In this document: piece after piece, positions 28,101-35,884 of the stretch
Numbering within the stretch: the first letter of the stretch is position 1
Layout of the letters: every line of letters starts with the position of its first letter
DNA from: Acidobacteria bacterium 13_1_20CM_3_53_8
Lineage (GTDB): Bacteria; Acidobacteriota; Blastocatellia; Pyrinomonadales; Pyrinomonadaceae
Assembly (NCBI GenBank): GCA_001920415.1
Contig: MNJR01000153.1
Location: 1 to 55,862, forward strand
Direction: 5' to 3'
DNA: 55,862 nucleotides
Translations under genes and position numbers: made by a program
Notes under the pieces: generated by a model
What the model was told of the DNA's origin: nothing
What the model saw: the letters and a program-made list of their open reading frames with translations, nothing else
The model's database searches: none

Positions 28101-28662
28101 CCGTAAGTTTCTCAATCTTCATCACCTCGTGCGAAGTGCGGAAGCCATCGAATACATGCAGGAAAGGAACTCTAGATTGCAGCGTGCTGGCTTGAGCGAT
28201 GAGCGCAAAGTCCATCACCTCCTGCACAGAGTTAGCGAAGAGCATAGCCCACCCGCAAGAGCGCGTAGCCATCACGTCCGAATGGTCGCCGAAGATTGAG
28301 AGCGCGTGAGTGGCTATGGCGCGTGCGGCGATGTGAAAGACCGTGGAGGTTTGCTCGCCCGCTATCTTGAACATGTTGGGAATCATCAGGAGCAAGCCCT
28401 GACTGGCGGTGAAGGTCGTCGAGAGCGAGCCTGTTTGCAGTGTGCCGTGAACCGCTCCAGCCGCGCCGCCTTCCGATTGCATCTCGCGCACCGCAGGCGT
28501 CATGCCCCAGATGTTCTTCTCATACAGGGTAGCCCATGCGTCCGCCGATTCTCCCATCGCAGATGATGGCGTGATGGGATAGATTGCTATAACTTCATTC
28601 GTTTTATAGGCGATGTAAGCGGCGGCTTCGTTTCCATCTATCGTAACGTGTTGACGTTTCAT
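25156..28662 (-). CDS. nifJ: Pyruvate:ferredoxin (flavodoxin) oxidoreductase
   Basis: A 1168-residue single-chain enzyme: pyruvate + CoA to acetyl-CoA + CO2 with reduction of ferredoxin. Domains appear in the expected order: N-terminal domain with EVIAIYPITPSSAMGE; gamma-like domain around FWGLGADGTVSANKNSI; two ferredoxin clusters CIECGKCVMVCP and CTGCKLCVEVCP near residues 685-755; ACAGCGETPYIKLL; and the thiamine diphosphate site GDGWAYDIGYGGLDHV with LDTEVYSNTGGQ. Length is typical (about 1170-1190). It is transcribed after the small gene at 28675-29058, 12 bases away. It gives the cell an anaerobic route to acetyl-CoA and low-potential electrons. Confidence 0.96.
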   Translation of the reverse strand: MKRQHVTIDGNEAAAYIAYKTNEVIAIYPITPSSAMGESADAWATLYEKNIWGMTPAVREMQSEGGAAGAVHGTLQTGSLSTTFTASQGLLLMIPNMFKIAGEQTSTVFHIAARAIATHALSIFGDHSDVMATRSCGWAMLFANSVQEVMDFALIAQASTLQSRVPFLHVFDGFRTSHEVMKIEKLTEEDIRAMIDDELVRAHRARALSPDHPVMRGTAQNPDVFFQSRERANPFYLETPTIVQQLMNKFAAITGRQYHLFDYTGATDAERIIIMMGSGCETAEETVQALLAQGEKVGLVKVRLYRPFSTEHLLKALPAGEPLYQDVVTAISESFSDGSAPFNKWPRVIGGRYGLASKEFTPAMVKAVFDEMTKETPKNHFSIGIRDDVTFTSLDYDASFSTESSDQVRAVFWGLGADGTVSANKNSIKIIGEETPNYAQGYFVYDSKKSGAMTVSHLRFGPRPVRSTYLIQRASFIAVHQFNFLERYDVLGAAEEGATLLLNSPYPIEEVWEHLPRSVQEQIIAKHLKLYAINAYAVAKENGLGNRINTIMQTCFFRLSNVLPREEAIAKIKESIKKSYGRRGELVIRQNYAAVDAALAHLHEVAVPVHATSEFEMPPAVSREAPEFVQNVTAEIIAGRGDQLPVSAFPLDGTYPLGTSQWEKRNVAQDVPVWETELCIECGKCVMVCPHSTIRAKTFDKSVLVDAPEGFKHMAAKWRELPDELYTIQVAVEDCTGCKLCVEVCPAKDKSNVSRKALNMHPQLPLRERERVNWDFFLKIPDMHKNGQLQFNSVKNVQLLQPLFEFSGACAGCGETPYIKLLTQLFGDRAVIANATGCSSIYGGNLPTTPYTINSEGRGPAWSNSLFEDNAEFGLGMRMALDHQNAYARQLVERLRALIGEELADSLLKTDQSTNEAINTMRECVAELKERYSGSNEAATRDLLTLSDALVKKSVWIVGGDGWAYDIGYGGLDHVLASGQNVNILVLDTEVYSNTGGQSSKATPLGAVAKFAAGGKPTPKKDLGMTAMRYGDVYIAQVAMGANDTHTVKAFLEAEAHNGPSLIIAYSQCIAHGIDIAKGMHQQKLAVESGYWPLYRYNPALNEAGKNPLQLDSADPKIPLQDYIYTEGRYRMLQQSDPEVAKLLLERAQKAVQQRWQHYKQLAAEKQG

Positions 28663-28674
28663 GGTTCTGTAATC

Positions 28675-29058
28675 TCACCCGTCCAGAGCCGCAGCCTTTT
28701 TATCCTCTATACGCTTGATCTGGGCGCGCAGCCATTCCTTGACGACCCTTTCCATCTTCTGCTGGTCATCTTCCATCTCAAGCGTATCAACGGTCTCACC
28801 CGTTTCGTTGAGCGGGATGTGATGGCACGGAATCCAGTCATCACGTTTTTCAGGCGGCACGAAATCAATCAAATGGCATTCGCTGCATGGGTGGGCGCGG
28901 TACGGATAACCATAGTTGAGACAACTCAAGGAATCTTGAAAGATCGAGTTAGGCTTCCAGGGAGTTTTGACGGAGCGCCCGTAGCCCCCGTCGCTGATGA
29001 ATTCGAGTTCAAAACTGAGTGTGTCTAGAATATCGCGGTCATCTTTCGGCATGATCAT
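28675..29058 (-). CDS. Small Cys/His-containing protein of unknown function upstream of nifJ
   Basis: About 127 residues from the ATG at 29058, or two fewer from 29052. Notable are the acidic start PKDDRDILDTLSFELEFI, a Tyr-rich segment SCLNYGYPYRAHPCSECH with clustered cysteines, WIPCHHIPLNETGETVDTLE, and a basic C-terminal helix (VVKEWLRAQIKRIEDKKA). CSECH looks like a heme motif, but there is no signal peptide, so zinc or Fe-S binding is more likely. I do not recognise the family. It ends 12 bases before nifJ, so it is probably cotranscribed and perhaps functionally linked. An upstream extension to 29193 lacks coding character. Confidence 0.6.
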   Translation of the reverse strand: MIMPKDDRDILDTLSFELEFISDGGYGRSVKTPWKPNSIFQDSLSCLNYGYPYRAHPCSECHLIDFVPPEKRDDWIPCHHIPLNETGETVDTLEMEDDQQKMERVVKEWLRAQIKRIEDKKAAALDG

Positions 29059-29286
29059 TACCTGCACTTTCTGCTCTGACGAGCGGTTGCAACTGGTCGT
29101 CGCGCGTCCGCTTGTGGGCGATGACGGCGCGGGTCTCTGATTTATAAAAAGCAACAGATGTGCCGGGAATATTCGCGGGCGTTTTGTGGGCAATTCTTAT
29201 GCTGATTGAATCCAAGTTGCGTAGCGTTCCCCACAGTCCTGCGTGAAAGTCCGCGCAGGCGGGGCGATGTCTCTTTGGTTCAAGTA

Positions 29287-29400
29287 GAGCGGGGGCAAGC
29301 CCGCCTTCCAGACCTTTGAGCCATTCATAGTTGAGCAGCTACGATTAAGCGCTCAAGCTTCTCAACCTCATAGGTCTGGAAGGCGGGCTTGCCCCCGCTC
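29287..29400. repeat. Palindromic repeat, family E (29-bp perfect arms)
   Basis: 29287-29315 and 29372-29400 are perfect 29-bp complements; the core is GGTCTGGAAGGCGGGCTTGC. Within the loop GTTGAG/CTCAAC and TTGAGC/GCTCAA pairs form a second, inner hairpin. The element lies between the divergent unknown gene and the response-regulator promoter. The spacer 29059-29286 next to it holds nothing else I could name. Confidence 0.9.
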
Positions 29401-29552
29401 TCTTCTTCCTTACTTTATTCTGCAATCTTATATAAGCAGGATGCGGAGTATTCCTCATTCCTTACCTTAGTTGCGCAAGATTCCGCAGGTTTACAGCCAA
29501 GAGATAAAAGCCTGCGCGCCGCTTTCTTAAGGATTCGACCGATTCTCGCCGT

Positions 29553-29567
29553 TGGCATATACTTTGC
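29553..29567 (+). promoter_or_regulatory. Candidate sigma-54 promoter (-24/-12)
   Basis: TGGCATATACTTTGC matches the sigma-54 consensus TGGCAC-N5-TTGC, with the invariant GG (29554-29555) and GC (29566-29567) exactly 10 bases apart. It lies about 50 bases before the ATG of an NtrC-family activator, suggesting sigma-54 control or autoregulation of this two-component system. Confidence 0.72.
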
Positions 29568-29617
29568 CCTGCATCGTTCGGTTTGAATGGAGGTATTTTA
29601 AGGAGACACTCACCGGA

Positions 29618-31039
29618 ATGCTCAAAGATAAGATTCTAGTAGTTGACGACGAGCAGATGATTCGCTGGACGCTCTCCGAATCTTTGCGCGGGTGGGGTTA
29701 CACACCTGTCGAAGCCGAAACAGTTGCTGCCGCCCTTGCAGCTTTCGAGGCGGATCAGCCAGCCGCCGTGCTCCTGGACATAAACCTCCCGGACGGATCA
29801 GGTCTTGACGTGCTGCGAGAGATCAAACGTCGCCAACCCGATTCGGTCGTCATAATGATTACGGCCAACGTGCTCATTGACGACACGATTGCTGCTTTGC
29901 GCGGCGGAGCTTACGATTTCATAGGCAAGCCCATCAACCTGGATGAGCTTCAGGTGACGATTCGCAACGGGATTGAAGCACAGCAACTGCGCAGGGAAGT
30001 TAATCTCATACGGCGTGAACGTGCGCAGCGGTTCAGTTTTGATCAGATCATAGGCGAGTCGCCAGCCATGCGCGAGATGATCGTGCTGGCGCGTAAAGTG
30101 GCCGAATCGGAAGTCTCATCCGTTCTCTTGCAGGGCGAATCCGGGACAGGGAAAGACCTCGTTGCGAAAGCAATTCACTACTCTTCGCATCGCGCGGACT
30201 CGCCTTTTGTCGCCATCAACTGCGCGGCCATTCCCGCGAATCTCATCGAATCGGAATTGTTCGGCTACGAAAAGGGCGCGTTCACGGATGCCAAAGCGCG
30301 CAAAGAGGGTTTGTTCGAGCAGGCCGAAGGCGGCACGCTCTTTCTGGATGAGATAGGCGAGCTAGAACTGAGCTTGCAGGCGAAACTGCTGCGCGTTCTG
30401 GAAGAGGGTATGTTCCGGCGCGTAGGCGGACTGAAAGACATCCCTCTGGACGTGCGCGTCATCGCCGCGTCGAATCGTGATCTGAAAACAGAAAGCGAAC
30501 AGGGGCGCTTCCGAATAGATTTATACTATCGTCTTTCAGTCATACAGATTGACATACCGGCTTTGCGTGAGCGCGGAGATGACGTGCTGTTGCTTGCAGA
30601 TCATTACGTGGCATATTTCAACGAGCGTCTTCGACGGAAGCGAGTTCACGGGTTAACGCCGGAAGTTTCCGGGGCGTTTCGCAATTACAGTTGGCCCGGC
30701 AATGTGCGCGAGCTACGCAATGTGATTGAGCGCGCGCTTATACTGGAAGACGACTCGCTGATTACGACTAAATATCTGCCGCCGGGCTTCAACGTGGAGA
30801 AGAGGGAAAGCATGCGTAGGGGCGCGAAGATTGAGGCGGCTGAAAAATATGATTTCGCTCTTCCGTCGGAAGGCATTATGCTTGATGATGTGGAGATGTC
30901 GCTTGTGAAGCAGGCGATTGCGCGCAGCGGCGGCAATCAAACGCGCGCGGCAGAACTTCTAGGCATCTCGCGCGATCAGCTACGCTACAGGCTGAAAAAG
31001 CTTGAACAGATTGAGAGCATCACGACCGAAGCATCATGA
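29618..31039 (+). CDS. Sigma-54-dependent response regulator (NtrC family)
   Basis: About 473 residues from the ATG at 29618, preceded by AAGGAG. Receiver domain at about 1-120: acidic pocket VVDDEQ, phospho-acceptor in [11 protein letters not shown], conserved Lys in IGKPINL. AAA+ domain at about 145-370: Walker A GESGTGKD, Walker [11 protein letters not shown]. The sigma-54 contact loop reads GAFTDA, a known variant of GAFTGA. C-terminal Fis-type helix-turn-helix [20 protein letters not shown]. The neighbouring kinase is probably its partner. Upstream in-frame codons to 29552 lie in the promoter and are excluded. Confidence 0.92.
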   Translation: MLKDKILVVDDEQMIRWTLSESLRGWGYTPVEAETVAAALAAFEADQPAAVLLDINLPDGSGLDVLREIKRRQPDSVVIMITANVLIDDTIAALRGGAYDFIGKPINLDELQVTIRNGIEAQQLRREVNLIRRERAQRFSFDQIIGESPAMREMIVLARKVAESEVSSVLLQGESGTGKDLVAKAIHYSSHRADSPFVAINCAAIPANLIESELFGYEKGAFTDAKARKEGLFEQAEGGTLFLDEIGELELSLQAKLLRVLEEGMFRRVGGLKDIPLDVRVIAASNRDLKTESEQGRFRIDLYYRLSVIQIDIPALRERGDDVLLLADHYVAYFNERLRRKRVHGLTPEVSGAFRNYSWPGNVRELRNVIERALILEDDSLITTKYLPPGFNVEKRESMRRGAKIEAAEKYDFALPSEGIMLDDVEMSLVKQAIARSGGNQTRAAELLGISRDQLRYRLKKLEQIESITTEAS

Positions 31040-31088
31040 GCGCGGGCTAAATCAGAACTTAGCGCCTTGGCACACGGAGAAAGAATGA

Positions 31089-31174
31089 TCCACGAATTCA
31101 CACGAAACGGCACGAAAGAAACCGAGAATGGTTTCGTCTCTTTTTCTTCCAGTCATTTCGTGTGAATTCGTGGA
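31089..31174. repeat. Palindromic repeat, family A, copy 2
   Basis: TCCACGAATTCACACGAAA (31089-31107) is perfectly complementary to 31156-31174 (19 bp). Partial complementarity continues outside, with GGCACA and AGAAAGAATGAT on the left facing ATCTTTTTCATCTGTCCC on the right. It lies between the regulator and kinase genes, 50 bases after the regulator stop. Confidence 0.9.
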
Positions 31175-31243
31175 CGATCTTTTTCATCTGTCCCAACATT
31201 GCGTGTTTCGATTTAGTACCTGACGACCGGCGAAACTGGATTG

Positions 31244-32749
31244 ATGAGCGATATTACTCACGCGAGTCATGGCTTGAGTGCCGAAGAGGCGCTCGAAAAA
31301 TCTTTGAAAGAGCTGGCGGACTTAAAGTTCGCACTGGACGAATCGGCAATCGTCGCAATCACGGACCAGCGCGGCATCATCAATTACGTCAACGATAAGT
31401 TCTGCGAAATCTCAAAATATTCAAGAGCAGAACTCCTGGGTCAAGATCACCGCATCATCAATTCGGGCTATCATCCGAAAGAGTTCATACGCGACCTGTG
31501 GACGACCATAGCCAGAGGCCAAGTCTGGCGCGGTGAAATTAAGAATCGCGCGAAAGACGGGAGCTTCTACTGGGTGGACACGACAATCGTTCCTTTCTTG
31601 ACTGCGGAAGGGAAGCCCTATCAGTACGTCGCTATTCGCTATGACATCACTGAGCGCAAGCGCGCAGAGGAGCAGATACTAGAACAGGCCGCGCTCCTTG
31701 ATAAAGCGCAGGATGCCATTTTCGTGCGCGACCTTGAAGACCATATCCTCTTCTGGAACAAGAGCGCCGAGCGCATGTACGGTTGGACTGCCGCAGAAGT
31801 GATAGGTAAAAAGGCTGATGAACTCCTCTTTGCTGAGTTGCTGCCTGAAATCGTCGAGGCGAAGAAGATCATTCTTGAGCAAGGCGAATGGCGCGGCGAA
31901 GTTCACCAGATAACAAAAGATGGCCGCGAGATCATAGTTGATAGCCGATGGACTCTGGTGCGCGACTCGCAAGGCAAGCCCGTAAACAAACTTATCGTCA
32001 ATACGGACGTTACGGAACGAAAGAGGCTCGAAGCGGAATTGATGCGCGCCGCGCAGCTCTCGCTCATCGGAGAACTGGCCGCAGGGCTTGCGCACGAAAT
32101 AAAGAACCCGCTCGCAGGAATTCAGGGCGCGGTGGATATTCTCATACGCAGGCGCGAGGCGGGCGACCCTGAGCGCGTGGCGCTTGAAGGAATGCGCCGT
32201 GAAGTCGTGCGCATTGATGCAACCGTGCGCTCGTTACTTGAACGCGCACGCCCTCGCGCGCTTAACGTTGCCTCTACATCTTTGACGGAAGTCTTGCGTC
32301 GCGCAGTAGTGCTTGCGCGCGATCATGCGTCGAGCACCTTCATGCGTGGCCGCAGGGTCAGTATTGAATTCAGCCCCGTGCCCGATCCTATCATCATCCC
32401 TATTGACGCTGCGCAAATCGAAGACGCGGTGCTCAATCTTCTCCTGAACGCCATCGAAGCGATTGAACGGGAAGGCCGCGTTATCGTCAGAGTGAGCCGT
32501 GACGCCCGCGCGAGTGAATCGAGACCTAACGGCGAAGCGGTCATAGAAGTGACGGACACAGGGCGCGGCATCGCTGAAGACGACATGGAGCGCATCTTCA
32601 ATCCCTTCTTCACAAAGACGAGCGGAGGCACGGGCTTGGGTCTTCCGGCAGTGCGCCGCATCGTGCGCGCTCACGGCGGGCAGGTCGAAGTTAAATCCAC
32701 GCCGGGCTGTGGCTCAACCTTCACGATACGCCTGCCGATGAGCACGTAA
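31244..32749 (+). CDS. PAS-PAS sensor histidine kinase (NtrB-like)
   Basis: About 501 residues with no transmembrane helix, so cytoplasmic. PAS domain 1 spans about 25-135 (AIVAITDQRGIINYVNDKFC) with a PAC segment ending in YDITERKRAEE. PAS domain 2 spans about 145-265 (AIFVRDLEDHILFWNKSAER). The phospho-accepting His is in GLAHEIKNPLAG near residue 283. The ATP-binding domain carries N-box LLNAIEAIE, G1 DTGRGIAEDD and G2 GGTGLGLPAVRRI. It is probably the kinase for the preceding sigma-54 regulator. The signal is unknown; PAS domains may bind heme or flavin, but no specific ligand residue can be named. Confidence 0.92.
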   Translation: MSDITHASHGLSAEEALEKSLKELADLKFALDESAIVAITDQRGIINYVNDKFCEISKYSRAELLGQDHRIINSGYHPKEFIRDLWTTIARGQVWRGEIKNRAKDGSFYWVDTTIVPFLTAEGKPYQYVAIRYDITERKRAEEQILEQAALLDKAQDAIFVRDLEDHILFWNKSAERMYGWTAAEVIGKKADELLFAELLPEIVEAKKIILEQGEWRGEVHQITKDGREIIVDSRWTLVRDSQGKPVNKLIVNTDVTERKRLEAELMRAAQLSLIGELAAGLAHEIKNPLAGIQGAVDILIRRREAGDPERVALEGMRREVVRIDATVRSLLERARPRALNVASTSLTEVLRRAVVLARDHASSTFMRGRRVSIEFSPVPDPIIIPIDAAQIEDAVLNLLLNAIEAIEREGRVIVRVSRDARASESRPNGEAVIEVTDTGRGIAEDDMERIFNPFFTKTSGGTGLGLPAVRRIVRAHGGQVEVKSTPGCGSTFTIRLPMST

Positions 32750-32834
32750 TCATCTCCACCCTTCTATTTACTATTGCGGAATTCTCCGCAGCATACTCGC
32801 TAAATTTTGATGAAAATGCGCTGCTCTTCTTATT

Positions 32835-32974
32835 ATACCAAGATACAATGAAAAGAGAGGAAGAAAAGCTATCCACGAATTCACACTAAACGTCACTAAA
32901 CAAGACAATTTTTCGTGTAGTTTCGTGTGGATTCGTGGATTATCTTTTCCTCTCTTTTCATTGCATCTTGGTAT
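32835..32974. repeat. Palindromic repeat, family A, copy 3, with 28-bp private arms
   Basis: Outer arms 32835-32862 and 32947-32974 match at 27 of 28 positions. Nested inside is the family A core (TATCCACGAATTCACAC on the left, GTGTGGATTCGTGGAT on the right). It starts about 85 bases after the kinase stop. The following 245 bases (32975-33219) contain no gene I can support. Confidence 0.9.
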
Positions 32975-33219
32975 TAGCTCTGCGCTCTTGTTGTGGTTGC
33001 CGCAATTGCACTTACAAGTTGAATCCACCTCCCGATCAGGGCAAAGATGGCGATATACGTCTCTCGCGAGTAAGAGAGTATTGCCCACTCACCGTGCCAC
33101 TTTGTTGCCACCTTGTCTCGTTCCCAAACCGAAGCGGACATTTCGCGTTTACGCTCCCTCAACTATTTCTCAATCACTGAAGACAGATTGATTCATCCTT
33201 TCATGCAATCTTGTCTAAT

Positions 33220-33243
33220 TGCTCTGAGCGCTCGATCAGAGCA
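33220..33243 (-). terminator. Candidate terminator hairpin after the alcohol dehydrogenase
   Basis: TGCTCTGA (33220-33227) pairs with TCAGAGCA (33236-33243) around an 8-base loop, 9 bases past the dehydrogenase stop on the minus strand. The following stretch has only a few U residues, so termination strength is uncertain. Confidence 0.45.
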
Positions 33244-33251
33244 GATGTCGT

Positions 33252-34316
33252 CTAAGGCTTAATCGCTACCTTGAGCACGCCGTCCATTCGTTCGCCGAAG
33301 AGGTCGTAAGCTTCAGTGATTTGATCTAGCGAAAATGTGTGAGTCAGCAGTGGCGTGAGGTCAACGCGACCGTGCCTGACCACTTCCATCAACCTGCGCA
33401 TGCGCTCCTTGCCGCCGGGGCAGAGCGTCGTCACAATGCGATGGTCGCCGATGCCAGCGGCGAAAGCTTCGTATGGAATTTGCAACTTACCGGAATAAAC
33501 GCCGAGGCTGGAGAGCGTGCCGCCCGGTCTCAAGCTTCTGAGCGCGCTCTCGAACGTAGCTTGCGTGCCGAGCGCTTCAATCGCTACATCAGCGCCACCG
33601 CCGGTTAGACGCTGCACTTCAGCAACTACATCCACATCCCTGTAGTCGAGCACCACATCCGCGCCCATGCGCCTTGCCATCGCCAATCGGTTCTCGTCGC
33701 CGTCAATCCCTATGATGAAGGATGCGCCCATCAACTTTGCGCCTGCCGTCGCGCACAATCCGATTGGCCCTTGAGCGAAGACGACCACCGCGTCGCCAAT
33801 CTTGATGCTGCCTGACTCTGCTCCGCCGAAGCCTGTAGAAGCAATATCGGCCAGCAGCACCACCTGTTCGTCCGTCAACTCATCTGGAATCTTTGCCAGA
33901 TTTGCCTGCGCGTGCGGCACAAGCAGATACTCGGCTTGCGCGCCGTTGATCGTGTTGCCGAATCGCCAACCGCCAATTGCCTCGTACCCTTCGCCATGAC
34001 CGCACTGCGAGAGCTGTCCCGACAGGCACGCACGACATTGGCCGCAGGGCGTAATAGCTCCGACAAGCACGCGCATCCCGACCGCGTAGCCGGAAACGCC
34101 CGCGCCGAGTTCTTCGATGACACCCACGGGTTCGTGGCCGATTATGAGACCGGGCTTTACCGGATACTCACCGCGCACGATATGCAGGTCTGTGCCGCAG
34201 ATCGTCGTGAGAGTGACGCGAATCACAGCTTCGCCCATGCCCGCGCGTGGCCGTTCTACTTCTTCCACACGGATTGTATTCTTCCCCTGGAAAACATTTG
34301 CTCTCATCTTTGCCAT
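33252..34316 (-). CDS. Zinc-dependent alcohol dehydrogenase (MDR family)
   Basis: About 354 residues from the ATG at 34316, which has AAGGAGAG 7 bases upstream; the frame stays open further, but without coding character. Medium-chain dehydrogenase features are the catalytic zinc site TTICGTDLHIVRGEYP with GHEPVGVIEELG, and the structural zinc cysteines in GAITPCGQCRACLSGQLSQC. The Rossmann segment VVVFAQGPIGLCATAGAKL lacks one usual glycine. It oxidises an alcohol or polyol or reduces an aldehyde with NAD(P); the substrate cannot be fixed. It stands alone between the signalling pair and the lipid/CoA group. Confidence 0.9.
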   Translation of the reverse strand: MAKMRANVFQGKNTIRVEEVERPRAGMGEAVIRVTLTTICGTDLHIVRGEYPVKPGLIIGHEPVGVIEELGAGVSGYAVGMRVLVGAITPCGQCRACLSGQLSQCGHGEGYEAIGGWRFGNTINGAQAEYLLVPHAQANLAKIPDELTDEQVVLLADIASTGFGGAESGSIKIGDAVVVFAQGPIGLCATAGAKLMGASFIIGIDGDENRLAMARRMGADVVLDYRDVDVVAEVQRLTGGGADVAIEALGTQATFESALRSLRPGGTLSSLGVYSGKLQIPYEAFAAGIGDHRIVTTLCPGGKERMRRLMEVVRHGRVDLTPLLTHTFSLDQITEAYDLFGERMDGVLKVAIKP

Positions 34317-34875
34317 TTCAAATCTCTCCTTACAATAAGAACAAGCAGGACTTCTACGAATCAGATTGCAACGCATGTGCCGATTGATGGAGAGATGAGA
34401 TTCCGAGTAATTCATCTGAGATAAGCAGGCATATCTGTTGTGCAATGTCAGTGGTGCGTTAAAGCTCACAGTTGCTGGGTAACTTTACGCAGAGAGGGAA
34501 GCATCCCAATGCAGTTTAATCCTGCTTTGCACATTTATTCAGACGGTTTGCATAATTCGTGCGTATCTATTCATTCCGCCTGAATATTTGTGCAAGGCCT
34601 CTTTCACTTTAAACAAAGTCATGTAGAGTTCGATAGTCTCAAGCACGTCGGCTAGGGTAGCCCTTATGCTTGACAATGATTTAAGGCAGGCGTAAAAGCA
34701 GTTGATAAAGGAGAATCCTTTCGTAACCGCCGTGAATTCTGCCGGGGCGCGCCTGCAAGGTCAGGCATAACGCTTCAGGCCATACGCACGGCGGTTACGT
34801 GTTTTAGAAGAGTGATTATTGCTATCGGCGATAGTAATAAGAGACGCTTGTGCAACCCATCTATTGATCAATCCG
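34317..34875. repeat. Intergenic region with two palindromes
   Basis: No gene is supported here. An imperfect 19-bp pair at 34528-34546 and 34576-34594 (ends TGCACA/TGTGCA, core TATTCAG/CTGAATA) surrounds a 29-base loop. A second element has perfect 13-bp arms CGTAACCGCCGTG (34722-34734) and CACGGCGGTTACG (34787-34799). Neither matches the larger families seen elsewhere. Confidence 0.7.
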
Positions 34876-35181
34876 TTAATGCTCATCCCTATCTGAAAGA
34901 AGCGGTAAAGGATTGATAGCTCCCTCGGAAGTATAAACGCCGAAGTGAAGATGAGGCGGGGTGTTCTTAGCATTCCCCGTCGTGCCGACATAGCCCGAGA
35001 CTGTTTCAGGAGTAACGTAATCGCCTTCTGCGATGTTCAGCGCGTAGGAATCCAGATGGGCATAGTAGTAAACTCTCCCTCCCGCGCCAAAAACGGAAAC
35101 TGTGTGACCGCCCAGTTGGTTCTCTCCGATTCGCCCCCCGTCCTCTGTGATGTACACTTTGAGTATTCTAATCAACTCCAA
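34876..35181 (-). pseudogene. Truncated M23-family metallopeptidase remnant
   Basis: The 101-residue frame keeps only the C-terminal part of an M23 (lysostaphin-like) peptidase: YYYAHLDSY, the EGDYVTPE and GYVGTTGNA turns, and the zinc-ligand segment PPHLHFGVY. The upstream half with the first His and the Asp of the zinc site is missing. Its 5' end runs into the start region of the acyltransferase on the other strand. It is therefore probably a 5'-deleted relic without activity. Confidence 0.72.
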
Positions 35182-35197
35182 AGGAAGGTGGCGAGCC

Positions 35198-35884
35198 GTG
35201 ACGAAGAGCGTCAGCTACCGATACGTTGTCGTTGCGAGCCAATACGTCTCATGGCTCTTCGGTCAACTCCTACGGGCGCGCTACTCCATCAGCGCTCACT
35301 GCCCCGCCGGACTCTTTGAGCGCGACTCTGAGCACTGCCTTATCCTCGCACCGACTCACCAAACATACCTTGATACGTTGCTACTGATGGTCGCGTTGGG
35401 CTACCGCCTCTTTCGCGCATTGGTTCCGGTTCGGACGCTTGCGACACAGGACTTTCGCAGCCCTCTTCTACAGTGGTTCAAGCCTCTGATCAAAATCATC
35501 TATTGGTTAGAAGGCGTGATTGAGTTGCCGCCGGAAGAGTACGACGAGCGCTCCCTCCCTGAAAAGCTCCGGGGTCTGCTCGTGGCGCTGAACGAGGGCA
35601 ATGTGGTTGCTATCTTCCCCGAAGGAGAGGTCTGGAAGAAGCGCGAGCCTCCCATCGGGGAGTTCGCACCAGGCGTCATCTATCTTCATAGGAGATCAGG
35701 CGCACCTATTGTTCCGATTGCGGTCTGGATGAGCGAACGGAAGTGGCCGCGCCGCCGCTACGTTGTACAGTTCGGCCAGCCTGTTCAGATACCTGAGTCT
35801 CTGGATCAGGATGCCGGAGCAGCATGGCTACGGGAGCATGTGCTTGCGCTTCACGAAAAGGCCAAACAGGAGGCAAAGCGATGA
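35198..35884 (+). CDS. Lysophospholipid acyltransferase-like protein (PlsC family)
   Basis: About 228 residues from a GTG at 35198 with AAGGAAGG 10 bases upstream; an ATG at 35147 would overlap the peptidase relic. Family motifs are HQTYLD (HX4D) at about residue 53, a substrate-binding FPEGEVWKK at about 147, and PIVPIAVWMSE. A role in acylating lysophosphatidate or another lipid head group is expected. Its TGA overlaps the next ATG (ATGA), tying it to the CoA-transferase gene. Confidence 0.85.
   Translation: MTKSVSYRYVVVASQYVSWLFGQLLRARYSISAHCPAGLFERDSEHCLILAPTHQTYLDTLLLMVALGYRLFRALVPVRTLATQDFRSPLLQWFKPLIKIIYWLEGVIELPPEEYDERSLPEKLRGLLVALNEGNVVAIFPEGEVWKKREPPIGEFAPGVIYLHRRSGAPIVPIAVWMSERKWPRRRYVVQFGQPVQIPESLDQDAGAAWLREHVLALHEKAKQEAKR

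Noticed and set aside
28900-28990. CSECH in the small nifJ-linked protein as a heme site
   Set aside because: No signal peptide or membrane anchor, so c-type heme attachment is unlikely; more plausible as metal ligands.
32975-33219. Short frames between the kinase and dehydrogenase genes
   Set aside because: No Shine-Dalgarno, no recognisable motifs, and overlapping frames on both strands of similar length.
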